The translations under genes were made by a program, and so were the position numbers. From the NCBI GenBank assembly GCA_949318235.1, contig OX439132.1, forward strand, positions 17,823,256 through 17,887,255: DNA of 64,000 nt. Direction: 5' to 3'. Positions 40,304 to 55,285 of this stretch are shown in pieces; the first letter of the stretch is position 1, and each line of letters starts with the position of its first letter. Below the pieces are notes generated by a model, which worked only from the letters and a program-made list of their open reading frames with translations, was not told the DNA's origin and ran no database searches. This DNA is from Ecdyonurus torrentis. Lineage: Eukaryota > Arthropoda > Insecta > Ephemeroptera > Heptageniidae.

Positions 40304-42569
40304 AATTTCATCTAATTAGATTTTGGTGTATAGTATAAAATGTATCAATATTTAAGAAAAAATTAAACTCTAAAAATATGCATTGAAAACCTTCTAAATG
40401 TACATAGTTTTGCGATTTTAAAGGTACTGTATAGAGTAAACGGTAATGACATCACTAACAAGCGTTAAAATTTAACAAGAGTGAGAGAGGGGGGATGGGG
40501 GTAACGCTAAAATAAAAAAATGTTAAGATATAGAATGGATTTTTTTTTTTTTTTTTTTTTTTTTGGCAACGGTAACCTTTGACGTTGTATACGTTTATTT
40601 AATCAACCGCAGGCTTGTGAAATCAGCTACGTTTTTATCGTACGATTATCAATACGGCTTAATGATGATATAAGTTTTAATTCTACAATACGTAAAAAAA
40701 AAAAAAATGTAGAACTGTGGACAAGGCTTCCAATGAAATAGTGTATATTACATAATAATGGTCCTATATTTTGAGTCCAAAAGTATTAAGAAATAAAAAT
40801 CTAATATGTGAGGGTTGTGTCCTAAAATCTATCCAAATCATTCATTCTGCACCTACTATAATTGCTAATCGTGTAATATTATATCTTTATATAAAGTATG
40901 CGTCACTTCCTTTTAAAATTAATAAATTTATATATTAATATTTTAAGAAAGATATATGAAAAAAAAAAGCCATTAAAATTCATTACAATAAAGTATAATC
41001 TTTCATTAATTTGTCACACATATACATGAGGTGGGATCTTTTTATAATGCGAAGAAAGAATAAAAAATAATAATAATAATAAGGCGGATACGCTTTTAAT
41101 TTTTTTCCATCTTGGAGACAAAAGCTCATCTCTAGAATAAAGTAGGGCGAGGTTTAATGAAAACATAAAGGCGTAATATTTTGACACCCAGCCTATATAG
41201 TATCATCTTTTTTTTTCTTTTTTTTTTTTTAAATATAGGATTGGCCCTTCTAAAAATAGGTCGGTTAAATATGTGATAATGATTATTATTATTATAAAAT
41301 TAATTTAATTCTGCGTAAAATTTATATTATATATAAACATAATTTATCTAGATTAATATTCACATTGTTGACAATAATTAGGAGTGAAAGTTTGCTTTTG
41401 TCTATACGGTGAAGATCATTAAAGAAAGTGATGCATCTTATAATGTTAGGTTTTTTTTCTTTCTTTTTAGAATTAATTTTGTTTATTTCTTGCCAAATTG
41501 TGTTATTATGCAAATTAACTTTCATCTTTTTATAATTAATTCCATAAAGGTGAGAAAAATTATATTAAATACGATATAATAACATTAATTAATCACTTAA
41601 TGCATTGCATATATTATTTTGTTAAAAAAAAAATAATAATAACATTAATTTTTACTTTTACAATATATTTTATGTTTAAAATTTTAAAATACAATATGAA
41701 AAGTACAAACCTTTATAGAGTAAATAAAGAGAGTTAAAATGTTTTGTTGTGATTAATTATTAGATTGATTAGTCTTATCAAAAGTCACTAGAATAACTAC
41801 AAAAAAAAACAATCAATCAATCAATAAATATAAAAAAAAATAAAAAACCAAATAAACAAAAATTATACAGCACACAATTCAAAATACTGTATTTTCATTA
41901 CATGCATAGCTGAAAAATAAGCATGGCAATGTTACTATATCTTTCTTTATGACTTTTTGTATCTGAGTATCATTTTGTAAATTTTCCAACGACTACGGTA
42001 GATTTTTTATTCCACTGCCTTATAATTTTACAACAAATTTGTTTGACGATGAGCATGAATTAAAATCTTTATTGAATGCATTTGTTGTTGTTGTTGTTGC
42101 TAGAATATAGAATTAGATTGTAACTTCATTTAGTTATTTAGGTACCTATATATTAATACTGCATTTCACAATAGGTCACACCCAGACATATGCATATTTG
42201 CAGAATGATTTAGTCATCCTTTTTAACCTATCCTTCTTTTTTTTATCGCATAATATTTTAATGCACTCCATACCTTCATAAAACCTGCTAAAAGAAAAAA
42301 AGATACATAAAAACACTTCTTAAATCTTGTTAAACGTTCTTTTTCTTCCCTTTTTTATGAAGATTATTTTAGAATTTTGCAAATAAAAAGACTATAAATG
42401 TCTTAAAGTACATTTATTTTTTAAGAGATATATATATTATGTTAAAGAAAAAAAGGATGATTATCAATAAGAATATAAAATTTATTAAGTTTAAAAAAAA
42501 GGATGACATTATACTTTTGCGGGTGGTATATGATATTCATTGAGTGCTTTAATGTTTAGGAATGCGCAA

Positions 42570-42572
<3 letters not shown>

Positions 42573-42601
<29 letters not shown>
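42573..42601. repeat. A29 homopolymer
   Basis: Twenty-nine consecutive A immediately before a GC-richer patch. Confidence 0.94.
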
Positions 42602-42605
<4 letters not shown>

Positions 42606-43444
42606 TTGGCATCATTTGGTGACATTTGGGCGTCGCTTTTGTGTTATGTGCCGGTATACGAGAGCTTGCGAGAGGATTTGCACTTGGGTCACGCGTGATA
42701 TTAACCCTAAAGATGAATGAGAAAGCAACGCCCTCTGTATGTGTTGCCAGTTTGAACACGTCTTCTCTCTTTTCTCTCTCTCTCTCTCTCTTTCTCTCTA
42801 ATACGTAGGTCGCGTGGTGTGCGTTACTTATACTTTTTTGTTTGTATGATCTTCATATTAGGTAACTTTTGAAGACCATATTTATGAATCATTTGTCTTC
42901 TAAAAATTTATGTATGAAAAAAAAAAAAAAAAAAAAAAAAACATTGTATGAGTAGCATGAATTGCTTATTTTATCCTTCATGTATATGTAATAAATGAAT
43001 TCAATGTTAAATACAACTTAAAAATATTTTTTCATGTTATTTTTAAAATGATAAATAGTCTATTAATTCATATTTCATATAGATACTTTACAGGAATACT
43101 ATATTGCTGTATATTGTTATCATTAATATTAAACATAATTAATGTTTAAAGCTAAAAAAGAAAAAAAAAGACATAATTTTAATACTAAAGAACTACAAAG
43201 GTATACATCTGAAAATAACAATGCATCCATTTGTAATAGATACCTATATAGTTACAAAATCACTAATTAATTTGTAATTAATTAATATTTTTTTCACACC
43301 CTGATTGTAAAATTTTATAAATATCATCTTTAAATAATTCCCATCATCAGTGAATTTTTTCTTATTAAAAAAAATAGATATAAAGTTATGAAATAACATC
43401 ATTAAGGTCACAATATTTTGTGAATGAAAACAATGGGTGTATAT

Positions 43445-43456
43445 TATGACGTCATA
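43445..43456. promoter_or_regulatory. CRE-type 12-bp palindrome
   Basis: TATGACGTCATA is a perfect 12-bp palindrome with the CREB/ATF octamer at its core (43447-43454). It is not inside any recognised MITE copy. Function is unproven. Confidence 0.3.
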
Positions 43457-44649
43457 TATTGAAGTTAGTAACAACAATTCATCAATGACACTAAAGCTCT
43501 GATGAATGAATGAAAACTCATATACAAACACTACCTTTTTTTGTTGTTCAAATCATTATTTACGCTTACTTGTACTTATACTTTATGGTAAATAAAATAT
43601 AATATTTGCTTTTAATATACATTAAGTTTTTGTTTACATAATCCTCTATTATTAAGCATTAAAAAAATATCACTGTACGTCTTTTTTTTTTATTTAATAA
43701 TCATTATTTATTTGTAAGGTATACTATTCTGTATAGTTATATAACTATCCTAAAGATTTAGCTGGAATATTATGATCAAGACTCACAGTCAGTTCTAATT
43801 GAATTTACATGTTAAACTTTCTAGCATTGATTTAAATAGACTTACTTCTTGGCAGTTTTTTGTTTTGTCAACTGTTATTTATTGTTTGAGCAATTTTGAT
43901 TTATGATGTTAATAAAAATCCATATACCAATATCCATATATAGGATATGATTTTGATTCTGCGTATACTTTATGGATGTCTAGATTTCCAGGTTTTATTT
44001 CTCTAGCTCTATTAGCTTATGAAATTTTATTTTAATTTTAACGCATACTGCCCAGAACTGAGAATGTACCATAATTCAATTTTTTTTTATAATCTATAGA
44101 TTACAATAAATCAAGAGTTTCTTCATAATTTTGTACATATTAAACAAAAAACAATTAAATTATATATTTAACTTGTTGCTTACAATTATTCATTAACTTT
44201 GAGCAATCTTCAGAGCAATAAAAAATTACAGATTAGTGTTAATTATAATATTATTTTAATAAAATTGTGAGATTTTTTCACGCTAATAATATCGTATAAA
44301 AAAATAAAATTCATATATAAACTTGAATCTCATTGACATTTTGATTCCTTTCTAGTATAACTTTTTTTTTTATTATCTCAATCAAGGCTCAGGATTTGGT
44401 AAGGTTTCAACAGGACAATAAAATTATTTATATAATTCTGTATCTACTTTCTGTTTATGATTAATTCTACTACATGTTAGAAGCTTGACTAAAGATCTCT
44501 CTAAACACACCATGCTTGGTACCACAAATATGGTGACATATTGGCAACACGGTATCTAAAAAAAGGGCGTTTTTTTGTCCCATAGTGGGCGTCACTTGTT
44601 CTTACATGGAGATATCAAATCAAAATAAGACTCATCCTTAAACAGGAAA

Positions 44650-44833
<184 letters not shown>

Positions 44834-45227
44834 AGTCCGTTATTGATCTTTAGATAAATCTTCTTTATTTATAATGTCCTATACCATTTAGTTTTATGTA
44901 AATTTATAAGCTTTGTAATAAGTAATAAAGTTTTATATTTTATTTTACAAAGCAATTTCTTAAAGAAGTAAGTACTTATGTACCGACAAATTGCAAAGTA
45001 TTTTTATACTTATAAAACGTACAGTATGTAATAATACGTTTTTATATTATTGCGTTTTTGCAAGCATTCAAATTCCTTTTTTCAGTAATAGCGAGTGCTA
45101 AAAATACCTTTTAATAAATTTACTTTAATTCTTTCTCTTTTTTTGTGCATTTTTTCAATGGGAATATTTTTGATGAGGATGGGAATTTTGTATATAAAAG
45201 GCAAACATTTTCAACGATTGTGTGTAA

Positions 45228-45381
<154 letters not shown>

Positions 45382-45393
45382 TTCCTTCACTCG

Positions 45394-45774
45394 CTGGTAT
45401 GGCCGAGATGTAAAGGCAGCTGACTCGTAACTCTGAACTCTTTAGTGACCGCAGGTTGAAGTCACTGCTGGATGCATAAATGTGAGACGTGATTCTGTGA
45501 GAGCATAACACTTTGCATACGATGTGTGCAGTAGTTTACAAGTCTACACACATACTCATTCATTCCATGACAATGCACAGTACTTGGAAGGTGCATGATT
45601 GATGTGATTACTAGCCTATAGGTTTCCACTGTTTCTCTAGACTGTCAATGCGAATGCTGGGCTGTATATTTAGACCATAGCTGGTACATGAGTGCGTGAT
45701 TACTATCCATATCGATAAGATTATGTCTTGATGGGACATTGGTTACAGTGTAGCACAAATACGAGAAAAAAAAA
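45394..45774 (+). mobile_element. SINE type 1, near full length
   Basis: About 381 bp. The tRNA-related head starts CTGGTATGGCCGAGATG and has an A box (TGGCCGAGATGTAAAGG, 45400-45416) and a B box (GGTTGAAGTCAC, 45454-45465) at normal spacing for an RNA polymerase III promoter. A body of about 290 bp follows and ends in an A-rich tail (45763-45774). A 5' relative lies at 39230-39340 and a 3' relative at 31360-31558, which together confirm a dispersed family. SINEs have no coding capacity and depend on a LINE reverse transcriptase. The parent tRNA and partner LINE are not identified. Confidence 0.8.
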
Positions 45775-46636
45775 TCATACTATATGAAATTAATTTTTAC
45801 AATATTATTATTATTTCAAAAAAAAAAAAAAAAAAAAATTTTAAACATGTAAAAATAAAATAAATGTTTGAAAGGGCATGAAAATCTGACGAGCAGTAGT
45901 TAGATTTGCTGTTATTTGAAATTCACAAAAGTAAAAAAACAATAACAACTTAATTTCTGGTCTATACGAACAAGTATAATGTAGTTTTATTTATTTCAAC
46001 ATCAATCACAATATTATGCAACGTTTTGATTTCTGATACCTATTATTATACAAAAAAAATAAACCCTATACTTTAAAAATTTAATACTATTATTATTTTA
46101 ATTATAAATTTCATTAATCAAATATATATTTTTCTCCTATTTAACATAAAATAAATATAAATCAATTTATTGAATTCATATTAAAATTAATAACATAATT
46201 TTAATAAAATGATTATATGGGAAAGTTGTTTGAGTAAGCATATAGATTGCTTGAAGCGTCTCTTGAAAAAAAAAAAAGTATATAAGAATGGATATGTCGC
46301 AATTTCCTCTTCTCTCTGTTGCACTCATTAGTCACCTGCTCGAGAGGTACTGGATCTCTGTTTGTTAGCTCAGACAATTGAGATCTGCTTTCATCACTTC
46401 ACTTACTCGAGTTATGACCGGAAATTAAATATCTTTGTCACTCTTCTAAAACGTAATTTCTTATTTTTTTATATAACTATAAGATTGATTTGCCGAGTGA
46501 TTCATATTTTATAGATAAGAAAGTTTTATTTTTCTCTTTATATTTACTTTTACATTTGTGCTTTATATTCGTTGAAAATATATTATTCTGTTGTGTACTT
46601 AAAATATTAATAAGATTTAACGTCACTACTACGCTA

Positions 46637-46642
<6 letters not shown>

Positions 46643-46718
<76 letters not shown>
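46643..46718. repeat. (AT)n microsatellite
   Basis: About 76 bp of perfect AT repeat. Confidence 0.96.
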
Positions 46719-46722
<4 letters not shown>

Positions 46723-47131
46723 TATGTATGTATATTGAATTTGTTAAAAATTTAAAGTTAAATGCATTTCACGCTATACTGTACGTCATCCTGGATTTTT
46801 TTTTTTACTTGCGTACTTTTCTCTATTTATTTAAAATCAGTCTTAAATATTCTTCCCATCCACTAAATTAATAATTTGTCTTGTAAATTATAATTAAGAT
46901 AGTTACTTGACCAACCACAAGAATGCTGCAAATTTCTTTATAGTCCTTTAAAATCTTCATGCAATTAATCAAATATTAATACATATTATATACACCACAC
47001 CATATCCGGTTGAAGATTCATTATTTTGTTTGTTATCGCCTTCACGGATACTAAATAACCACGCGGATTTTGTCAACACTAGGAATCTCCACTCATGACG
47101 TAAACTAAAACCAAATGCCGATCAATCATAA

Positions 47132-47144
47132 CACGTGACGTCAC
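47132..47144. promoter_or_regulatory. Overlapping E-box and CRE
   Basis: CACGTGACGTCAC joins a CACGTG E-box (47132-47137), the bHLH-PAS/USF/MITF type, to a full TGACGTCA CRE (47136-47143) sharing two bases. It sits in a GC-richer island (about 47005-47170) in otherwise AT-rich DNA and is not inside a recognised MITE. A promoter or enhancer role is plausible but unproven, as no exon is visible beside it. Confidence 0.4.
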
Positions 47145-47472
47145 AGTGAAGGATACAGAGGAAGGTGAAACATGTAGATTGATTTTTAATACTAGAGCAC
47201 AAAAGTCTGACGTATCGTATTATACGTATATATAAAAAAAAAGTATAAACAAACTAATGACGGTTTTACAATCTGACATCATCGTAATTTTTTTTGTATC
47301 CCACTCTTATTGTTTTAGAGTAACTTAATTTACAAGTAATGTAGAACAATTTTCTGATCTACTATTTTTTTTTGTACTTGAGTTTCTTTATTATTATTAA
47401 ATTTTTTTTTACTACACATTCCTGTTCTGAAAACAGGAATGCTGATTAGTTGTCTTTTTATAAATAAATATT

Positions 47473-47499
47473 GAGAGAGAGAGAGAGAGAGAGAGAGAA
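47473..47499. repeat. (GA)n microsatellite
   Basis: A 27-bp GA tract. Confidence 0.94.
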
Positions 47500-47601
47500 A
47501 TTATTTTAGAATATTGATGAAAATATGCTGTTTTCGACATAGCGAATTTTTTTCTTTTATATTTCAATACCACTTTTTTTTAATATTACGATGCAAAAAT
47601 A

Positions 47602-47632
<31 letters not shown>

Positions 47633-50600
47633 GTTTTGTAATGAATATAAAAACAGGACTGGTTTCTAACCTAATATGAGATATATATTACAATTAATTA
47701 TACTATTAACGGACATAAAATCTTCTATGCTGCAAGTTATTATAGTTTAGAAAAATAACTCGAGTACTTAACTTTGAACATTTTTTATGTTTATTTTCAA
47801 TAAAAATTATATTAAAGTCTACTATACATAAAAGACAAGTTTTTTTTTTTTAAATATAAATTTAGCTTTAATCTCTTAATTTTTCTTGATTATATTTATG
47901 ATTCCATTCTGAAATACGAATTACATTAAGCTACTTAAATAAATGTTAAACAATTACACAAAAAGAGTAAAGAGTTTTTTTGCTTACTGGAATTTTTATT
48001 TTTATCAATTGTTATTGTTGTATGAATTACTTAAAATAATATAAATATATATATTCTTAACATTGAAGATTGAAACCAGTTTTATATTTTGTTAAAAAAA
48101 TAGTTTGCATATTTTTTGCTGTGCATGCAAAAATCATTAAAATTCCAATGAAGGTGATAACGTCTGATTTTACATACGATAGATATGTATTTATTTTTCT
48201 TTCCTCTGTCGTGATATTTTAAATCTGAAACTTGGACGATTCTTGTCATTTTGTTGATGATGTTTTTTTATGATTTATAACATTAATATTTTTTATATTG
48301 GACCACATTTTTAAAACATAATATGACAATATTTCATAAGAATTTTATTAGATAAAAAAAAGAAAGAAATGAGAATAGATAGAATCTTACTTTAAAAAAA
48401 AAATTGTTTAGCACCCACGTTTTACAACATAATAATAACTGTATATAATAATTTTAAAAAAATTAACTCAATTTCTGTGGTAATTTTTAAAATGAATATC
48501 TGACTTGCATTACAATTTTTTTTCTTTGCAGCAAAATTAACGATGAAATTGTTTACTCAGTTTTTTTTTTTTTTTTTTTTTTTACTTTTTTAAGAAAAAC
48601 GTATTTTGCTATCTATAGTTTGAAATAATGTAAAAATTTGTAAGGCAAGCTGCGAATTAATTCATAATCTCATATTAATGATCAAAATTAATAACAGTTC
48701 CTGATTATACATAAATTATCAGAAACAGAAATGGGAGGTGGGGGGTTATTAAAATTAAGAGAGTAGGTGACCGACTGATATCTCGCAAACTAGACGGTTG
48801 CGAATTAGAATAATAACACAAAGTAAAGAAGAAATGTTACTTACAAGTTTAGCTACGTCAAACATGTGAAAACACGATCAAATATTTAAGTTATTTCACT
48901 TTAAAGATTACATAAAAATGTAGAAATTCAATTTTTAGTGGCAAATTTTAGTCAAATTAGAAACTTTTTTAAAATTAAAAATATTATTAAAACGTTTTTT
49001 GGAACAATTAAACATTTTTTTAATTTACTCGATTTTATTTGAAAATTATAATGTTTGTTTTGATGGAAATAAATAATGTAGAAAGAATTATTGTGAAAAT
49101 ATAGTTCCTCTTTTAAGGATTTCCGGTCCACGTCAGTCACCTTCTACGTTAAACAATATGTGCATAGCAACAACGAATAATGAAATTACAGGTACAAAGC
49201 AATTTGAAGTGGTTTTTTCATAGTTCAATTATTTGCATAACTATTTGCATAAAACAAAATTTAGCTTTACATGCTGTGTTTTGTTACTCAAAATATCGAA
49301 ATATGTTAATAGTTTTAATAATATACGGTATTGAAGTCACCAGTGTACAAAATAAAACCTATGAAGTACAATGATGTGATATAATAATAATTAAAATTAG
49401 TTTTCATGTTACTACAATCCCAGCTATACGAAAACTTACTTTTCAAACAGTCCCGTGTATAAAATAGTCCTAAACTATACAAACTCAAATAATTAAAATG
49501 TTGTCAATGTAACTTTTTATTAAATTAAAAATTTCAGCATAAAAATAACTAAAACTTTGTTGTAACATTATAGTTCAAAAAAAAATATTTTTAACGACTG
49601 CGCTGTAAAAAGGATGCATTAAAATGAGAGGTTGTATGCCTGATTTCACTCAATAAAAGTCAATAATAATATTAATAGTGTTAAAAGCATTTAATCTGAT
49701 GCCTTGTGGAAAACGATACAGCCATGTCATTTTAAGAGCATGTTGTTCAAAATATTAATATTTTTAATAGTTGTATTATAACTTAGTAGATTCTCATTTT
49801 TTCTTCTCAATTTTAAAATGAAAGAAAAATAATATAATGCCTTGAGACAAGTTGTTTAAAAAAAAAAGTAACTAAATTTATGAACAGAGAAACATAATGA
49901 AAACAATTCCACACTTTATATTTTTTCAATGTTGTAAAATAGATTGCCTACATGGAATTTTGACATGAAGATGGAAAAAAATTGTACCGCTAGCTACTGA
50001 CCTGACAGCTTCTTGCTATGAACTTTGATAACCTGGGTTGGGAAGCAGCGTACTATGTACTTTGTGTTATAGTCAGAAGCATTTCGTTGCTCCTGTCACA
50101 AGATTAGATAACAACCAAAACAATAATCTCTCATTCCACTCCGCAGCGGGATATATGCACTTTAAAGTAATTATATATAGAGATCGTCACAAGACATTTC
50201 ATAATATAGAGCTCTATGCATTTAATACTATTTTAATCTTATTGTACATATAATTAATTATACGTATAGAGGAGCAATTTTGAGTAAAAATCTTAAATCT
50301 GGATATTTAATATGATTTATATTTTTTTTTATAAGCATTTATTTATATTTAAGAACTGTTGTTTTAACAAGGTATAGTTTTAAATATTAATAATTTAAAT
50401 TTAAGTGTATGTGACAATTATTTTTCCAAACAATTTAAGCTAACAAATTGAATGGATAAATTTATCAACTCAATCTAACTGACTATGAAATAGCAAATAC
50501 ATGTAATTCTTAAAATACACGGACAAAAATAAATAAGTAATAAATATTTTAGCACATATTTAGCACAATTTGTACAATACAGTTTAAAGTGTACTATGCT

Positions 50601-52379
50601 ATATACTTCATAATAATTATGTTACAAAGCATATATAAACATTATGTTGTACAACATAATTAGTAGTAGTAGTGGTATATATTTAGCAATTGAATGCTAT
50701 TTCATTTTCCATATTTTTGTAGATTTCTTTTCTTGATAACTTAAACTTCAACTCACTTTCATTTCTATGCTTGATTTTTCTTGATTCTTTTCAACATTTC
50801 TTGTTTAAGTTTCCTAATCGGCAATTCTTCTAATAACTTAGCCATTTGGTTGTATTTAGTTTGTGTTGTTCTTATTTAATAATGATATGAATGAAGCATA
50901 CATTACATTTAAGTATATGAAGTGAAAACTTAATATCTGACCTTTCAAACCTCTATAATATATAAATGTTATAAAAATTACGATTTGTGCGGGTATCTCT
51001 AAAGCGGTCACGACTGTAAGTGACGAACTCTTCTTTAATATTAATATTATTTTTATATACGTATATAAAGGAAGATGAAATCTCTGACAATTGTATTCAA
51101 TTGTGACGTGAAGATGCCACATTCATAATATAACCTGCTACATCTGCCTTGCTGACTTTTTACCTTTGTTTTTTATGTCAATCAATCTCACCGCTTCTTT
51201 GAATAACAAATTTTACATCTTGGAATGTAACTGCGCTCGTCGTTATACGACGTATTTTTATATCATCCATCTTTTTCTTCTTCTATATTATACTGCTAAA
51301 TACATGCATTTATCATTCAGTATCGTGAGTGATGTTATTAATTCAATTAAAATAGTGCACTCTCCTTTTGAAAAATTATTATATTATGTTAACCTTGAAC
51401 TTTTATAAATATTATTATAAAGAGAAATGCTAGCGATATAGTACACATATTATATGTTAATAATTTAGAAAACTAATTAATATTTTATATAGATGACTTT
51501 TAGAAATGACATCAGGTGAAATATATTCATAATATTGAAAATATAATGCTAAATTAGTATTCGTAATAAATAAAAGCTAAAAAAGTTTGTTTCATAGTAT
51601 CCTGCAAGCTAGGCAAATAGTCGGGTCACTATGTAGTGCAGATTGCATAAAACACATATTTTCAGGGGTTAATATAAAAAACCTGCGTGAGAAGGCCGGT
51701 GCCTTCATTCTTTTGTGCTCAATTATTTATGATTATGTACTGTTTTATTGAATTTAATCAAAATAAACACTTGCACTGGATTGGAAAGTTTTTTTTTCTA
51801 CTGTATAGTTAATTAAATAAAAATCCCGTGATTCTAAAACAATAAATTCTTTACTTTATTGCTGTTACGTATTTTATAAGTTTAACATGTGCCTATGTTT
51901 GTCTGAGATATTGAAGAATTACCATGAGGTACACATATTTTGTTAGTTAAATATAATAATTGAATAAAGCAAGATGCATTATAATGTAATAGTTGACCAA
52001 TTTACAACTGTACATTTATACAAATTGTACATTTTTTTTAACAACTTCATGTTTAAAATAATATTTAATTGTATGGATTATCTACAAAAATACTACGAAA
52101 ATAATTAAATTCAATGCAAAAATGTTAGAAAAGTATGGACAAAAAAATAAAATAAAATGTAGCAATAACATGTACAAGGAAATAGTATACAAAAAATCAT
52201 ATAGAAAGCAGAGTAATTTAACTTATCCATTAAAACAAACACATATTAAATTAGTTTTTAAATTATATGCTATATAGATAAATCTAAGAAGAAAAAAAAT
52301 CTGAATCACTATGCATATATGACCTTAATTATGTTAAAATCCACATACATTGTTTAGGAATTTTAATATATCATTGCAC

Positions 52380-52381
<2 letters not shown>

Positions 52382-52410
<29 letters not shown>
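52382..52410. repeat. T29 homopolymer
   Basis: Twenty-nine consecutive T with no recognised retroposon attached. Confidence 0.94.
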
Positions 52411-52417
<7 letters not shown>

Positions 52418-53294
52418 GTATTTTTAATATTATACTATTAGCTCCCTTTTTTGTAAAAGTGAATGTCTTAGAATTTTCCTCGTATGTGGTCTCAATTAGA
52501 GTTTTTGTAACCATTATCTTTAATAGACTTATTTATTTATCATTTCCATTATTTTTTTGCTATGTACAATAATATAAAATTAAATAAAGGAGAGAAAAAA
52601 ATATAAAATATCTCTAAATGAGAATTTTATTGCTTAAAAAGAAGCTCTTTTACAGTTGTAGTTATTAAAGTATAAATAACTAAAATAATACTGATCTAAA
52701 ACTATAAAATATATTTTGTACAAAATGTGAAACAATCAAAACGCTTTTAATTTAAGACCTTTTTTTCTTAGACTTGTGGATCTATTTTTGAATCAATACT
52801 GAACTTTTGGTTTTGTCATGAAAAAAATGTAAATGAATTTTAAAAAATAACTTGACACAAATGATTAATTTTCAGTGCAGTTTCAAGGCAGCTATAACTG
52901 TAAATTTGATAAAAATTTAAAAGTTAAATAACCAAATTTGAAACAAAAATGAAATAAAAAAAAAAAAAAATTATATAAAAAAAACTTCTAAACGAATGAT
53001 TGTAAATATTAATAATTATTAGCACATTTGATATACTTTGGAAAATTTTCATTTCATTTTTCATTTTTACTGTAAAAAATTGGGTTTGAAATTACAAATA
53101 AACATATAAAACATCAAAAGCGAAAGTAAAATCGAGTCAGTAATTCCAGTTTAATCGTTGCAGTTATATTAATTAATCATAAATAAAAAGTACTATTAAG
53201 TATCATATTAAAACAATAATTGACATTTTCCTAAAGAGATAAATACTTTGTATTTAATAATTAAAAATAAAATATATAATAAAAATGACAGTTT

Positions 53295-53296
<2 letters not shown>

Positions 53297-53372
<76 letters not shown>

Positions 53373-53379
53373 AGAGAGA
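53297..53379. repeat. (AG)n microsatellite
   Basis: About 83 bp of AG repeat, followed by GGAGAGAGA. Confidence 0.96.
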
Positions 53380-55137
53380 AAATAAATATTAATATCACGA
53401 CTATAAAAGTGACATATAGTTGTCGGAAATAATCTTGTATTACAAGTCATTACTTGTCATTTTTATTTTAACTTTTCATAAAAATTACATATTTTTAAAT
53501 ATATATATAAAATATAAGATATAATAAGAAAAGAAAAAAAATGAAAGTGATATCTATTGTTAGTTAAATAAAATCGTGATGTTATAATTACATTAGAGTG
53601 ACTTTGCAAGCAGTGATTGCAACTACACTCAAAGTACTCTGATTTTTTTTTTATCCTCGAGGTAAAATTTTTAAGACGTAACCACACCCACCTTATAATC
53701 TTTCTCTTTCTTTTTTTTTTTTTTATCATCCTACTTGTTGCATGATTTGACCTTGAGACGATTTCAAACATAGTGGTAAAACTTTTTTTTTGTGTAACAG
53801 AAATATAGATCAACGGTAAAAAAAAAAATGAAAATTATTTGATGACTATAATTTTTATTTGTATTGAATAAAAAGGATGATTATAAGATTTTACTTTTTA
53901 AAATAAAAGTTGCCTTAAGTTATATAACAATAAAATGAAATCAAAAGTCATTATTTGTTTTGATTTTATAAATTTGAACTTTTTTTGTTTGGGTAATATT
54001 TGAGTAAATGTTTTTGAACTGAAATAACAATAATTGTTATAAATCGCAGTACGATCATAAGAGTTTGATATATAGACCATGTAAAATTGCCAGTGAGTGT
54101 TTCAGTTTCAAAAATAATATAAAATTAAAATAATAACAAAATATTAAAAATAAGAACAGAAAATTGAGTGTTACTTGGATTTGAAACAAGAAAAGTAATA
54201 AATTTCTATACAATATACTTAAGAATAGAAAAAAAGTTTTTTTTTTTTTTTTTTTGTATTGAAAATTGAGCAAAAACAACCCTTTCATTAACGTTTTGAT
54301 TTATATGCGCAATCTTTTTTACTTGGTAAACTAAAATAACCATTTGTTATCATATTTATACTTCTATAGTTTACACTACACTATAAACCATAGCTACATC
54401 AAATTTTAGCATGAAAAATATATTTCAAGCAATATGTGTACGTATAATTTTTTATGTCAACTTAGTTTTATGGTTAAGTAAACTAGAATATTATTTTTCA
54501 TTAACATAATATCATACATAATTACACTATAATAATATCATGATGTAAAATTTCAGTTCAAATTGATGCCTTATGTTCCTAACAATCAAAATACAAAATT
54601 GTATCATTTTATAGATATTCTGTCTAGCAATGAGATAAATATTTGAAATTATTGTCAAATTTTACCTAAAGACGATAAAAATAAATAAATTATACATAAT
54701 ACAAAATTTCCCCATTTATATATAATAATATAAAATTCGATTAATAGATTCAATTTCATATTTTTTATATTATTATTTTTTTCATATTTTTTATATATTA
54801 AAAATATATTTCATTGTTACCTTTAGTAATATTCATTTTAATAATAATAGTTATACACAAATGAATGTTATAATAAATAGTTATTACCAACATACATTAC
54901 ACATTTAACTTCTGGGAAGTATTTTCCTCAAACTGTCAATGCCAATAAAATAATTGAATCTCAATATCTTTGAATCATACACAATATAATTTTGATTGAC
55001 GTATGATTCACATCTACAAAAAATTGAAAGTACAATTTTTTTTTAATTGAACAGGATATGCATTTCTTTACGTATTTCTTTAGTATTTTTTTTTAATGAA
55101 ATATTAATAAATAATATTGCGCATTTTGTAATATAAT

Positions 55138-55285
55138 TATGTTCCGGTAAGGTGGTGCAAATCTTCATTGTTTTTGCAGCTTGATCGTGATTTCGTTACA
55201 CCTTATAGTATGGCTCGCGCTAAAGTAATGTAAGCCAAGGTCAATTTGAGGTAGAAAAATCATCAGACCTTACCAAAACATTATT
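55138..55285. mobile_element. Possible small MITE with GGTAAGGT ends
   Basis: ATGTTCCGGTAAGGTGGTG on the left mirrors the reverse complement of the right side, ATGTTTTGGTAAGGTCTGATG, about 120 bp away. About 16 of 18 core positions match. The interior is unusually GC-rich for the region. No target duplication or second copy was seen, so this is only a candidate. Confidence 0.3.

Larger units (their letters stand above)
45775..53296. other. AT-rich non-coding stretch
   Basis: I see no supported gene. It contains poly(A) at 45820-45838, poly(T) at 47607-47632 and 48561-48582, and a mildly GC-richer patch at 46295-46430. A hairpin of two 10-bp arms (CATTCCTGTT and AACAGGAATG, loop CTGAA) lies at 47417-47441. 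A small GC-rich stretch at 51600-51715 has no tRNA-like or coding structure that I can recognise. Confidence 0.65.

Noticed and set aside
42602..42808. Coding exon in the GC-richer patch
   Set aside because: Both strands have open frames, neither shows a domain or convincing splice sites, and one ends in poly-Phe from a poly(A) run.
44495..44610. Third copy of foldback MITE family B (TACCACAAATATGGTGACAT resembles CACCACAAACATGGCGACAA)
   Set aside because: Only about 22 bp are similar, and neither the arms nor the GCCAGCATAGG block is present.
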